Part shown: piece by piece, positions 1 to 8,317 of the stretch
Layout of the letters: each line of letters starts with the position of its first letter
Position numbering within the stretch: the stretch's first letter is position 1
Assembly: GCF_900166595.1 (NCBI RefSeq)
Contig: NZ_LT745763.1
Coordinates: forward strand, 884,969 to 948,968
Origin: Virgibacillus dokdonensis
Lineage (GTDB): Bacteria; Bacillota; Bacilli; Bacillales; Amphibacillaceae
Direction: 5' to 3'
Length of the DNA: 64,000 nt
Translations under genes and position numbers: made by a program
Notes under the pieces: generated by a model
What the model was told of the DNA's origin: nothing
Seen by the model: only the letters and a program-made list of their open reading frames with translations
The model's database searches: none

Positions 1-82
1 AGCCCGAAATAAAAAATGCGCACCTTTTTGGTACGCATGACAAATAACCGTATAATCTTGATTTTTTAAATCAAATTTACGG

Positions 83-1699
83 TTATTTACTACATTCGGC
101 TTGAATCATTTTTGACCAAGGCATATATTCATTTAAAACCTCTGGATTTCTATGTATATGTAAATTTGGCAAATCCGTTAGTAATTTCACCAGATAGCGA
201 TAGAAATCTATACCATTTACCTTAGCCGTTTCTGCGATACTTAAACAGATCGCATTGGCTTTGGCGCCAGCCTCACTCACGGAAAAAAGCCAATTTTTTC
301 GCCCGATTACACTTGGGCGGATGGCGTTTTCCGCTGGATTATTATCCATTTCAATACGACCATCTTTCAAAAATGCTTTTAGTCCATTTATCCGGTTTAG
401 CGTGTAATCGGCAGCTTTGGCGAGTGCGCTTTTCCCATAGAATGGTGATTTATCAACCCAGTCCAGAAACTTATCTACAATGGGTCTTGAGAATTTGTTC
501 CGTCTTTTTCTCCGTTCACTCGGTGATAAGTGCTTAAACTGCCTCTCCAATTGGTATAAATCATCACAATATGTTACACCAATTCGCCCATTTTTACTGT
601 CTGCTTTTAGCCAATAGCGGCGAACATGTGCCCAACAATTTGCGAAGGTCACCCCTTCGATTTTGTCATAGGCAGAATAACCATCGCACACAATGGTCCC
701 TGAATAATCTTCAATGAAGCTTTTAAGAACAGATCGTGCGCGTGATAATGCACTTTGAAACAAAACGATGGTTGGCCCTTGACAAGGGACTGTTCGATAA
801 ACCCAATTGTAAGCGTTGGATTGACCGGATTTTCCATCGGATCGGTTGATGATTTGTCCATGCGTTTCATCGACATGTAAAATCGATTTAGACATCATCT
901 TATGCTTCATATGGTCATAAATAAGCAATAGCCAATCATGCGATGTTCGGATAACCCAATTAGAAAGATTTTTATCATTTGTATTCAGGCCGTAACGTTC
1001 CCATTCTTTTACTTGCCGGTAAAGGGGTACGTATTGCATGAATTTATCATAGATGACTTTGGCTAGAACGCTGGGACTAGCGATACTTCGCTGAATGACT
1101 GGTTGCGGTGCTTTGCCACGTTCAATTTGCGCTGGCTGGAATGCATCACCTTTACAGTTTTTACATTCATAGGCATGTTCTACGTGTTGCACTTTCCTCA
1201 TTTTCGCAGGAATAAAGGTTGCTTCTTCACGCACCATGGTGCCGTCAATCTCAACCATTTGACGATTGCAACACGTACAGTTTGTATTTTTTGGATGATG
1301 GTGGATCACTTCTACCTCGACATCAGCACGTAATGAATCATTTCGTTTTTTTTGAACCTTTCGTACAACAGTATAAGAAATCGTCTGTTGGCTTTGTTCT
1401 TCTGTCTGCTCAGAATCGGTAAAAGTTGAATCATCATCAAATAAGGAGGTCTGCCCATCAGGCGCATTATATTTCGATTTCTCTGTTTTAGCTCCATATA
1501 AAAGCTTTGTTAAATGGCGAACTTGCTCGGTTAACACTTTAACCTGTTCCGATAATTCTTTGTTTTGTTGATTAGAAAGATCCAATTGTTCTTCAAGAAG
1601 CCGAATTAATTTATCGGATGGATTCTCATGATTAGAAGAAGTATTAACCATCCAGTTCACCACTTTCCGTTCGAATTTAAGGTAGTTATAGTATACCAT
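83..1699 (-). CDS. tnpC: IS66 family transposase (TnpC), 538 aa
   Basis: DDE transposase of the IS66 element. The N-terminal 75 residues include a heptad-rich coiled coil (runs such as LDLSNQQNKELSEQVKVL). A zinc-finger-like block follows, with paired cysteines (CTCC and later CKNC). The catalytic core shows the IS66 acidic residues in HVDETHGQ, CDGYSAYD and DNNPAENAIRP, and a C-terminal IS66 tail follows. Length is normal for the family. It lies 33 bases after tnpB and is probably cotranscribed with it. The start is uncertain: the upstream ATG gives 538 aa, and an internal Met at residue 17 (MVNTSS) could be the real one. It is 72% of the element and shows no frameshift or stop. Confidence 0.93.
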   Translation of the reverse strand: MVYYNYLKFERKVVNWMVNTSSNHENPSDKLIRLLEEQLDLSNQQNKELSEQVKVLTEQVRHLTKLLYGAKTEKSKYNAPDGQTSLFDDDSTFTDSEQTEEQSQQTISYTVVRKVQKKRNDSLRADVEVEVIHHHPKNTNCTCCNRQMVEIDGTMVREEATFIPAKMRKVQHVEHAYECKNCKGDAFQPAQIERGKAPQPVIQRSIASPSVLAKVIYDKFMQYVPLYRQVKEWERYGLNTNDKNLSNWVIRTSHDWLLLIYDHMKHKMMSKSILHVDETHGQIINRSDGKSGQSNAYNWVYRTVPCQGPTIVLFQSALSRARSVLKSFIEDYSGTIVCDGYSAYDKIEGVTFANCWAHVRRYWLKADSKNGRIGVTYCDDLYQLERQFKHLSPSERRKRRNKFSRPIVDKFLDWVDKSPFYGKSALAKAADYTLNRINGLKAFLKDGRIEMDNNPAENAIRPSVIGRKNWLFSVSEAGAKANAICLSIAETAKVNGIDFYRYLVKLLTDLPNLHIHRNPEVLNEYMPWSKMIQAECSK

Positions 1700-1732
1700 G
1701 TTGAACGTAAGAGTGAAGCATTTGTAGTAATT

Positions 1733-2086
1733 TTAGAACAAACTTTTTGGTGATTGTTGAATCGCCTTTGGCTGCTGCATGGATAAACCTTCGAGTAACC
1801 ATCGAAGTTCTTGTTGCGATAGATTTCGCATCTCATTTTCGTTTTTGGGCCATTGAAGTTTTCCGTTATCTAAACGTTTATACAGCATGGCAAAGCCATT
1901 GCCATCAAAATATAAACATTTATATCGGTCCTTACTCCAGCCGGAAAATAAGAAGATAGAATCTCCGTAAGGGTCAAGGTCAAAAGAATCCTGAACCAAC
2001 GTCGCTAGTCCATCAATGCCCTTTCTCATATCTGTCTTACCACAGATGATGTAAATATTTTTGACATTTGTATAATCGTATTTCAT
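1733..2086 (-). CDS. tnpB: IS66 family accessory protein TnpB, 117 aa
   Basis: The IS66 Orf2 protein. The N-terminal signature IIC-GKTDMRKGIDGLA is diagnostic of the family, followed by DPYGDSIFLFSG and the aromatic-rich KCLYFDGNGFAMLYKRL. It is required for transposition of IS66 elements, but its biochemical role is not settled. Its start overlaps the tnpA stop by 4 bases (ATGA type), so the two are translationally coupled. Length is typical (115-120 aa). The paralogue at 31485-31835 carries the same signature but differs in sequence, so the two IS66 copies are different subtypes. Confidence 0.93.
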   Translation of the reverse strand: MKYDYTNVKNIYIICGKTDMRKGIDGLATLVQDSFDLDPYGDSIFLFSGWSKDRYKCLYFDGNGFAMLYKRLDNGKLQWPKNENEMRNLSQQELRWLLEGLSMQQPKAIQQSPKSLF

Positions 2087-2277
2087 AGGTTTTTCAACTC
2101 CCTCATAATGGTTTGAATGATGTGCTCATCTACGCCGTTAGAGAAGGAAATATCAACTTTGCCCATTTTGATTGTGCAAGTTGAATAGAAAGAGGGCCCC
2201 TCTGGATAGGATGCCGTACTATTTTCATTTTTGGAATGTAATGTAACGGGGACAATGGTAAGTTTTTGTTCAGGCAT
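2083..2277 (-). CDS. tnpA: IS66 TnpA-like small protein, 64 aa
   Basis: First gene of the IS66 operon. It has a strong ribosome binding site (AAAGGAGGTGC) 6-7 bases before the ATG. The product is short and lacks the N-terminal helix-turn-helix of long TnpA proteins. What remains matches the C-terminal TnpA portion, with KVDISFSNGVDEHIIQTIMREL resembling the IEV...I..L end of other copies (shown as two parts: KVDISFSNGV and DEHIIQTIMREL). Such short forms are common in Bacillota IS66 elements. It overlaps tnpB by 4 bases. Confidence 0.75.
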   Translation of the reverse strand: MPEQKLTIVPVTLHSKNENSTASYPEGPSFYSTCTIKMGKVDISFSNGVDEHIIQTIMRELKNL

Positions 2278-2361
2278 ATAAAAGCACCTCCTTTTATTGA
2301 TATCTATATCTTACCAAGGAGGTGCTGGGATTTTATATGCGTGGTTTGAATGGGGGTTTAC

Positions 2362-2757
2362 TTCATAAAAGAATACTTCCATCTTTTCTTGATGTTCACC
2401 CTATATGAAGATGTAATACGTTGAAATACATCGTGATAACCCTCCTGCAGATGAGCAATCGCTTGATTTGATTTTTCAATAGTTATCATACGTTTGTTGT
2501 ACTTGCGTCATTTGTTGTGTGATTTTTTGTAATGCTAGCCCTTTCTTTTGCTCCATCAACTGTTCCCTCCCAACCATAATATATTGGGAAGATGTCATAA
2601 GCTTACTAATTTCTTGATCGGCAGCTTCGAATTCTTCAGCTGCAAGTTGGAGATTCTCTCCAGAATGACGAATGACTTCAACAATATTTTTGACGAGCAT
2701 GTAATGCTGTGTCAATTGCTTCATATGCCGATTCATTCCCAGCCACCGTTGTGCCTA
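2362..2757 (-). pseudogene. Broken gene for a small helical, possibly WXG100/YwqI-like protein, truncated by IS66
   Basis: A longest open segment (2476-2736, 86 aa) is helical and Glu/Gln-rich, and contains GENLQLAAEEFEAADQEIS. This resembles the C-terminal helix of small type VII secretion substrates. Plausible protein continues on both sides in other frames: GTTVAGNESAYEAIDTALHA upstream and EKSNQAIAHLQEGYHDVFQ downstream. At least two frameshifts are therefore needed to read it through. The downstream frame runs to the IS66 tip at 2361, where the GTAA of the element supplies its stop, so IS66 truncated it. The family assignment is a guess from helix pattern alone; that it is a relic is more certain. 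Confidence 0.4.
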
Positions 2758-3126
2758 TATACTTCGTTACGATACCATTTTCATAGACTTAGAAATAGTA
2801 TAGGAGTTTGATATAAATCATAAATCAGTTAATTCTCTTGACTTGTTGGAGCGCCTTCAAATGATAATAACTCTAAATACATATTGTTCAATAAAAAAGC
2901 ATTATTTCTCACAATAAAATCCCAGTAATTAGATTCCTTCTATTTTATAATTTTTGTAATGAAAAAGTAATAAGGAGGGATAGCGCTATAGTAGTGGTTA
3001 TTTCACATGAATAAGTCCATGGATTCACAAGAAGAGGTCTTCTAGTATTCAATTGGGGTTCATTAATCCTCAATCAAAGTCCACTTATGACAATAATGAT
3101 TTATATTACTGGAGTATGACTATTTT
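2758..3126. other. Intergenic stretch without recognisable gene
   Basis: AT-rich sequence between the broken helical gene and the repeat block. No open frame of useful length, no clear hairpin followed by a T-run, and no repeat shared with the rest of the window were recognised. Confidence 0.5.
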
Positions 3127-3278
3127 TAACCACAGTTTTAACTGCTTGTTCTTTACCGTCGTGTCAATTTTTGGTGATCGTTGGAAGAAAGGAGACTCTC
3201 GCCAGTAGAGCTTAGAATGGATTGTCCGTAGTACACTATTAATGCGGATAAAGCCATAAAAGTCTTCTTTTTTCTATT
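3127..3278 (+). repeat. Repeat R, copy 1, left half
   Basis: This stretch matches 28958-29107 (copy 3) with moderate divergence. Shared landmarks are the ttttaactgct start, GCTTAGAATGGATTGTCCGT and the run before TTCTATT. It also matches the reverse complement of about 3490-3635 (copy 2). It is separated from its other half (3744-3969) by a 465-bp insertion. Copy 3 is uninterrupted and so shows the pre-insertion state. Confidence 0.75.
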
Positions 3279-3743
3279 TGAGTACGGCGAATGATTTTTA
3301 CCACTTGTGCGGTCTTTTTTACCACCTTTTGCGAAGAAATGTACCACCCATTGCGGAGCTTTTTACCATCTGTACAGAGTTTAGACATGGGAGCTAATCT
3401 AGTAGTTTCATTCTTGATATAGCAACAATCCCACCACCCTTGACCTTGTTTGTGTCTGTGGTGATAGTGAACTTTGTAGCGGATAGCAAAAAAGAAGCCT
3501 TTTATGGCTCCATCCGCATCAATAGCGTACCACGGACAATCACTTCTAAGTTCCGCTGGCGGGGCCCCGACCCCTTCCAACGATCACTAAGAAGTGGCAT
3601 GGCGGTAAAGGGCAAGCAGTTAACACTGTGGTTAATAAGTGCTTATTCTTCAGTGGTAAAGCTTTCCGCAATAGGTGGTAAAATCCCCCGCATTTAGTGG
3701 TAAAAAAGATTGCAAGGCTGGTACATATTGAATGCCATACTCA
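3279..3743. mobile_element. 465-bp miniature transposon with arrayed end repeats and 7-bp target duplication
   Basis: Both ends begin TGAGTAYGGC (left TGAGTACGGC, right, on the other strand, TGAGTATGGC). The element is flanked by TTCTATT on both sides (3272-3278 and 3744-3750), and the unoccupied copy 3 has a single TTCTATT at the matching point. Each end carries about four iterations, spaced about 22 bases apart, of a motif like TTTTACCAC-N4-TGCGG. Arrayed transposase-binding repeats with TG...CA termini are known for IS21-family and Tn7-like transposons. The interior (about 3380-3640) is an inverted, diverged copy of repeat R. No transposase is encoded, so this would be a non-autonomous derivative. 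Confidence 0.7.
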
Positions 3744-3969
3744 TTCTATTCGCTAAAAAATTCACTATCACGGACACAAACAAGGTCAAGGATGGTGGGG
3801 TATTGCTCTATTTCTAAGCTGAAACAACGAGCTAATTTTATCTCAGTTTTTTGGTGGACTTGAACTATGAAACAGTGGACTCTATGTGCATATTCAATTT
3901 TAGTACAAACGAACCTTATTGGAAAACACGATGGACTCGATATGGATATTGGTGGATCTGTTTATGTGA
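3744..3969 (+). repeat. Repeat R, copy 1, right half; left member of the island-flanking direct repeat
   Basis: 226 bases matching 29101-29326 in the same orientation with only three differences seen by eye (C/T, A/G and G/A). No open frame. It ends just before the first AraC gene of the biosynthetic island, and its partner lies just beyond the last island gene, so the two bracket about 25 kb. Confidence 0.9.
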
Positions 3970-4054
3970 AATAATCAATTAGCTTCAGAAAAGTAAATGA
4001 TATGAAAAATTGATGTGTGTTTTCGATAATAGTTGTTTTTCGAGGAGGTTAACA

Positions 4055-4687
4055 ATGAAAATAGTAACCTTTTTATATGATCCATCAAATAGTATAAGAA
4101 TTAAACAAGATTTTATATTAAAGTTAAAAGAGGTTAAAGATGTAGATTTTATTAAAAATACAGAAATGATAATAGTTTTCTCCGAAGAAAAAGAAATTCC
4201 AAATATTTATTTAAATTTTCTTTCCAAAATTAAGATACCGATTATTTATTTCTTGGGGATTGAGAAGTTAACAGAATCTAGTATTAAGCACATGGTGGAT
4301 TTTGTGGAGTCAGGTAATATATTTTCTATATTTATTGAAAGTAATAGTAATATATTCAAAGACTCACTAACATTTATACATGAAAATATGTTTAACTATG
4401 ATTTTAAAATTACAGATGTTGGTAATGAGTTTCACATTTCTCCAACATATTATTCTAAATTATTTAAAGAAAATGTGGGAATGGGATTTAAATTATATGT
4501 AACAAAAAAAAGAATTGAACAAGCTAGGCTTCTTTTAGAAAAAGATTATTCTGTAACTGAAGTTAGTAACGAGGTTGGTTATTCAAATCTATCTCACTTT
4601 ATAAAGATATTTAAAAAGAGAGTTGGACTTACACCTACTCAATATAAAAAGAAAACAATCATTAATGGTTTTACAAATAATTTATAA
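4055..4687 (+). CDS. AraC-family transcriptional regulator (AraC-1), 210 aa
   Basis: The C-terminal 100 residues form two helix-turn-helix units of AraC/XylS type: ISPTYYSKLFKENVGMGFKLYV, continuing into KRIEQARLLL, then SVTEVSNEVGYSNLSHFIKIF and the closing P-x-x-Y (the first is given here as ISPTYYSKLF plus KENVGMGFK). The N-terminal 110 residues are unlike sugar-binding AraC domains and fit a short alpha/beta fold. The ATG at 4055 follows GAGGAGG with good spacing, whereas a longer frame from 4010 has no such site. It is clearly paralogous to the protein at 14848-15486. As first gene of the island, facing into it, it is a likely pathway activator. Confidence 0.9.
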   Translation: MKIVTFLYDPSNSIRIKQDFILKLKEVKDVDFIKNTEMIIVFSEEKEIPNIYLNFLSKIKIPIIYFLGIEKLTESSIKHMVDFVESGNIFSIFIESNSNIFKDSLTFIHENMFNYDFKITDVGNEFHISPTYYSKLFKENVGMGFKLYVTKKRIEQARLLLEKDYSVTEVSNEVGYSNLSHFIKIFKKRVGLTPTQYKKKTIINGFTNNL

Positions 4688-4737
4688 GTTGCTTTTTTGG
4701 TGATAAGAAATTTATTTTAAATAAAAAATGTAATGAG

Positions 4738-5493
4738 GTGACTATATTGAAAGAAGAATATCCCTGGAAAACGTTCTTTGGAGAAAAATATTTGAATTTT
4801 TCTCCTTATATACTTAATAAGACAAGAACAGTTGAGGAAATTGAAGGAATAAAAAAATTATTATGTATGTCAGAGAAATCGGTCATATTAGATTTAGGAT
4901 CTGGAAATGGAAGAATAGCAATGCCATTAGCTAAAGAAGGGCATAATTTATTCTGTTTAGATGGTTCTAAAACAGCAATTGAGTCAGGAAAGACAATATC
5001 AGCTCAGCAAAACATGAATAATATTAACTGGATATTATCTGAAATGGCTGATATGTCATTTAATAATGATATGTTTGATTTTATTATTAATATTTCAACT
5101 GCTCTTGGTTATGTTTCTGAATATGAAGATAGAATTGCTTTAAAAAAGGTATTCAAATATTTAAAACAAGGAGGAAAATTATTAATAGAAACTGAGAATA
5201 GAGATTATAAAATCAAAAATTTCAATCCTAAGTTGTGGAACTTTATGGGAGATCAGCCTGTATTCTCCACAAGACATTTTAATTCTGTTAGTGGAAGATG
5301 GAAAGAAGTCACCATGTGGTATGAGAAAGATAAAATGGAGGAAGCTGTACTTGACATAAGATTATATACAGCTACTGAATTAAGAGGCATTTTACAAAGT
5401 ATAGGTTTTAAGAATATAGAAATATATGGAGGATGGAATAATGAGAAACTGACAATCGATTCCCCTAGAATGTTAATAATTGCAGATAAATAA
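4738..5493 (+). CDS. Class I SAM-dependent methyltransferase, 251 aa (248 from TTG)
   Basis: A Rossmann methyltransferase. Motif I is ILDLGSGNGRIAMPLA (about residue 55-70). The acidic end of strand 2 is LFCLDGS, motif IV is FDFIINISTALGYV, and a KYLKQGGKLLIE motif follows. The C-terminal WKEVTMWYEKD segment would help form the substrate pocket. Length and motifs fit small-molecule O-, N- or C-methyltransferases (Methyltransf_25-like). The acceptor cannot be told. GTG at 4738 opens the frame, but GAGGTG at 4735-4740 sits correctly for the TTG at 4747, which I prefer as the real start. It lies 50 bases after the AraC gene. Confidence 0.88.
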   Translation: MTILKEEYPWKTFFGEKYLNFSPYILNKTRTVEEIEGIKKLLCMSEKSVILDLGSGNGRIAMPLAKEGHNLFCLDGSKTAIESGKTISAQQNMNNINWILSEMADMSFNNDMFDFIINISTALGYVSEYEDRIALKKVFKYLKQGGKLLIETENRDYKIKNFNPKLWNFMGDQPVFSTRHFNSVSGRWKEVTMWYEKDKMEEAVLDIRLYTATELRGILQSIGFKNIEIYGGWNNEKLTIDSPRMLIIADK

Positions 5494-5569
5494 GCAGAAT
5501 AATATAAAAACAGTAATTTTAATTATAAAAAAACAAGGATTATACTAAAAAATACGATAAATTTAAAGT

Positions 5570-5583
5570 ATCTTGATCAAGAT
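5570..5583. promoter_or_regulatory. Perfect 14-bp palindrome, candidate operator
   Basis: ATCTTGATCAAGAT is a perfect palindrome, and the flanks extend it imperfectly (AAGT- / -ATCTT). It lies 14 bases before the AAAGGAGG ribosome site of the 173-aa gene, in the only sizeable gap of this part of the island. Position and symmetry suit a dimeric regulator. Which one is unknown; AraC proteins usually prefer direct repeats. Confidence 0.3.
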
Positions 5584-5611
5584 ATCTTAATTTTAAAGGA
5601 GGAGCAAGCTT

Positions 5612-6133
5612 ATGATTAAAAGTTTAGTAAGAAGTGTTGAGATGACATTGCCTAATTCAAAAAGTAGCACAATTTTAGAGTTAGAAAATGGTAAAACAGA
5701 AGAATTATTCTTTACCCAAGTCGAGCCGACTAAATTTAAAGTTTTAGATGCAGACTACTCTAGAAAAAGTGGGATTTCAGTAGATATTGATATAGATAAT
5801 GTTTATCTGAAAACCACGTCAAAAGTATTATGGCCAGGAGAATCAATTATTGTTCGAGGAGGGCTTCGAGCAAATGAAGAGCCAATGAGGGCGTCCTTTA
5901 ATATTCCAAAAGGAAAAAAACTAAAGGACGGAGTACCAGGGGAAAGCTGGTTGTACTGGTCTATTGAAACACCTGCAGGGACTTTCAAAAATTTAGTTCC
6001 TATTCATATGAAAGGAACTATTACTAGCTTACCACCAAAAGATACTACTTTTACAAGCGCAGTTGCAGTAGATCTATATGATTTAGAAGGAAAACAAAAA
6101 GCAAAAATTTATAACTGTGCACAGACTAATTAA
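5612..6133 (+). CDS. Hypothetical protein, 173 aa, beta-rich, family not recognised
   Basis: I do not recognise this family. It has a strong ribosome site (AAAGGAGGAGC) and the ATG at 5612. There is no signal peptide and no membrane segment. The sequence alternates short hydrophobic and charged stretches, as in an all-beta sandwich, with VDIDIDNVYL, ESIIVRGGLRA and ESWLYWSIETPAGTF as recognisable blocks. It has its own palindromic upstream element and is followed by a strong hairpin terminator, so it is probably a single-gene transcript and perhaps highly expressed. A role as a binding or self-protection protein would be speculation. Confidence 0.7.
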   Translation: MIKSLVRSVEMTLPNSKSSTILELENGKTEELFFTQVEPTKFKVLDADYSRKSGISVDIDIDNVYLKTTSKVLWPGESIIVRGGLRANEEPMRASFNIPKGKKLKDGVPGESWLYWSIETPAGTFKNLVPIHMKGTITSLPPKDTTFTSAVAVDLYDLEGKQKAKIYNCAQTN

Positions 6134-6141
6134 AAGTTGGA

Positions 6142-6170
6142 GAGGGCAAAAATATTTTTGCCCTCTTTAT
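6142..6170 (+). terminator. Rho-independent terminator after the 173-aa gene
   Basis: Perfect hairpin: GAGGGCAAAAAT pairs with ATTTTTGCCCTC with almost no loop (6142-6165), followed by TTTATT. It lies 8 bases after the stop codon. Confidence 0.8.
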
Positions 6171-6190
6171 TAAAAGAAAGGAAAATATGA

Positions 6191-7375
6191 ATGTTTGATG
6201 TAATCATTATTGGGTCAAGATGTGCAGGAAGTTCTCTTGCTGTAAGATTAGCTAAATTGGATTGTAGAATATTGATAATTGATAAGGCTGATTTTCCTAG
6301 TGATACAAATTCAACACATATTTTTGGTGAGACAGATTTTTTTCTTGAAAACAACTTGGTAAGTTCCTTTAATCAAATAAATTCTCCTCAAATAAAACGA
6401 ATGCGTATTAATATCAATAGGTCATCATTTGAATCGAATATAACTATGACTGAAAGATTATCTGCAATGGATAGATATAGTCTAGATAATTTACTTATAA
6501 ATAAATTAGATGATTATCACAACGTAATATTCAGAAAAAAAAGTAAACTGGTAAGTGTTCAAGAAAATGATGATGGCTATACAGTAAGATATCAGTATGA
6601 AGATAAAATTCATATTGTTTCATGTAAAGTATTAATTGGTGCCGATGGTAAAAACTCTACAGTTGCAAGAAAAGTAAAAGCGTCTATGGCTAAGGAGACT
6701 GATAAAACGTATCCATGCTTGTACGGGTATTTTGAAAATGTATTCCCATTGATGCCACATTGCCTTGAATGGCATTATAACTCGGGTGATATCATAATCT
6801 GTGCTCCAACAAACGATAAGCTGCATGTAGTCTTATTAATACCAATGGATAATAGGGAGTTAACTAAATATAACAAAGTAGAAGCCTTCATAAATAGAAT
6901 CACTTCATTTCCCTGTATTGAAGACAGATTTAAAAATGCTAATTTAGTTGGAAAATTAAAAGGGATTGGTGATCAGAATATGTTTATTAGAAAGCCATTT
7001 GGAAAAAGGTGGGCACTGGTAGGTGATGCATGCAGTTGGGTTCATCCAATATCTGGAAGTGGTATTGATGATGCATTTGAAGGTTCAAGGCTATTAGCGA
7101 AATATTTAGAAGGTTATTTAAAAGGAGAAGAAAGCTGGGAAAGTTCTATGAACAAGTATTCTATTGCAATAGAGGGTTATATGGAAAATCAAATTAGTAG
7201 AGTATTATCAACTTTTGATAATTTCAATGTAGACTTACCTAATTATAATGAAGAAATATTACAGCTTTTTTGTACATTTCCAAGTTTAATATATAGTTTT
7301 GCATTTAAAGCAGAGCAAATATTAAAAGAATTTGATGGAAATCATTTGAATTTTTTAAAAACTATAGTAAAATAG
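6191..7375 (+). CDS. FAD-dependent oxidoreductase, geranylgeranyl-reductase / aromatic-hydroxylase type, 394 aa
   Basis: A flavoprotein of the FAD_binding_3 / GGR group. The FAD Rossmann motif at the N-terminus is VIIIGSRCAGSSLAVRLA, with the GSRCAGS variant common in this subgroup. The middle motif VLIGADGKNSTVARK is near residue 150. The ribityl-binding GD motif is RWALVGDACSWVHPISGSGI near 275-295, followed by DDAFEGSRLLA. Likely chemistry is hydroxylation or reduction of an unsaturated chain or ring. A separate flavin reductase is encoded at 18928. The ATG is preceded by AAGAAAGGAAAAT. The gene starts a run that includes the SRPBCC-PDZ gene 17 bases downstream. Confidence 0.88.
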   Translation: MFDVIIIGSRCAGSSLAVRLAKLDCRILIIDKADFPSDTNSTHIFGETDFFLENNLVSSFNQINSPQIKRMRININRSSFESNITMTERLSAMDRYSLDNLLINKLDDYHNVIFRKKSKLVSVQENDDGYTVRYQYEDKIHIVSCKVLIGADGKNSTVARKVKASMAKETDKTYPCLYGYFENVFPLMPHCLEWHYNSGDIIICAPTNDKLHVVLLIPMDNRELTKYNKVEAFINRITSFPCIEDRFKNANLVGKLKGIGDQNMFIRKPFGKRWALVGDACSWVHPISGSGIDDAFEGSRLLAKYLEGYLKGEESWESSMNKYSIAIEGYMENQISRVLSTFDNFNVDLPNYNEEILQLFCTFPSLIYSFAFKAEQILKEFDGNHLNFLKTIVK

Positions 7376-7392
7376 ATAAGGAGATATCACTT

Positions 7393-8256
7393 ATGCAAAA
7401 TAAATATATTCTTAAAACAGTTAATAAAATATATATTGAGGCCCCTATTGATGAAGTATGGTGGTTGATAGTTAGTCCAGAAGGTTCAAATTTATATCAA
7501 AGTGATTTTTGTGAGTCTACAGGTGACCCAATTAATCCTAAAGAAGGAGATAGGTATCATTATTTATATGGTGATATAGAAAACCACGCAGTTGTGCTGG
7601 AATCAATCAAAAATGAAATGTTCTTATTGAAAGACGAATACAAGTCTCTTTTACCTGATGGAAAGGAAATCGTTTACAATCTTCAAACTTCCTATTTCTT
7701 AGAAAAAATAGATAATCAATTTATTAAATTAACTATTGAAATAAGAGGATATGAAAATAATCCTCTCGGTTTATGGATTAAAGATTGTATGGAGCACAGC
7801 TGGAGAAGAGCTATGATGAATATAAAAACTGTACTTGAATTAGGACAAGATTTACAAAAAAAATTCTTCACTTATCCAAAAATTGGAGCTACTATTGCAA
7901 CAAATAATGCATTATATAGTAATAATGTAGATGGAGGTGTTGTAATTAGAGAATGTTTCAAAGAAGGACCAGCGTACAAAGCTGGATTACGAGAAGGGGA
8001 TGTTATTTTAAAACTATCTGAAACAGAAGTTAATAGTTATGAAGAATTTGTTAAAACAATTTGCTTACTTCAATCAAAAGGTGAAAATCAAGCTACAATT
8101 GGATTCAATAATGGAACACTTAATAAAGAAGTTACTATTTCATTTTCATACGATTCCTTATTTACTGGGATAGTAAATGTCGATTCACCCGAGTCATATG
8201 AATTATTAAGAAGGAAGCGAAAAAAGTCTAGACAAAGTACTCATAATAATGAATGA
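7393..8256 (+). CDS. SRPBCC (START/cyclase-like) domain fused to a PDZ domain, 287 aa
   Basis: Residues about 10-150 look like an SRPBCC helix-grip fold: IYIEAPIDEVWWLIVSPEG at the start, a long beta region, and a final helix with DCMEHSWRRAMMNIKTVLE. This fold includes polyketide aromatases and cyclases. Residues about 160-265 form a PDZ domain, with the carboxylate-binding and ligand loops in GVVIRECFKEGPAYKAGLREGDVILKLSETEV (shown as two parts: GVVIRECFKEGPAYKAG and LREGDVILKLSETEV). No signal peptide or membrane helix is visible, so it is cytoplasmic. The combination is unusual, because PDZ domains normally accompany proteases or secretion proteins. The PDZ part might dock the enzyme to a C-terminal tail of a pathway partner. 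The fold calls are by pattern, the PDZ one being firmer. Confidence 0.75.
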   Translation: MQNKYILKTVNKIYIEAPIDEVWWLIVSPEGSNLYQSDFCESTGDPINPKEGDRYHYLYGDIENHAVVLESIKNEMFLLKDEYKSLLPDGKEIVYNLQTSYFLEKIDNQFIKLTIEIRGYENNPLGLWIKDCMEHSWRRAMMNIKTVLELGQDLQKKFFTYPKIGATIATNNALYSNNVDGGVVIRECFKEGPAYKAGLREGDVILKLSETEVNSYEEFVKTICLLQSKGENQATIGFNNGTLNKEVTISFSYDSLFTGIVNVDSPESYELLRRKRKKSRQSTHNNE

Positions 8257-8317
8257 TTCATATGCATTATTTTGTTATGCTGCTTAGTTGTAAATTAGAA
8301 AGGAGATTTAATGTATA

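Larger units (their letters stand above)
1..2361 (-). mobile_element. IS66-family insertion sequence (copy 1), left tip at the window edge
   Basis: Three genes in the order tnpA-tnpB-tnpC, all on the minus strand, give the standard IS66 layout. The right tip is placed at 2361 because the minus strand there starts GTAA, as IS66 ends do. The left end at base 1 resembles the right end (AGCCC and a later ATGCG-like block against ACCCC and ACGCAT), so the true tip probably lies a few bases outside the window. All three frames look intact, so the copy may be active. Its right tip cuts into an older reading frame at 2362-2757. No target duplication can be checked because the left flank is missing. 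Confidence 0.85.

Noticed and set aside
3239..3580. 113-codon minus-strand frame in the miniature transposon
   Set aside because: It spans two unrelated parts of the insertion and repeat R and has no ribosome site.
4010..4054. Upstream start of the first AraC gene
   Set aside because: The longer frame has no ribosome site, whereas the ATG at 4055 has GAGGAGG at ideal distance.
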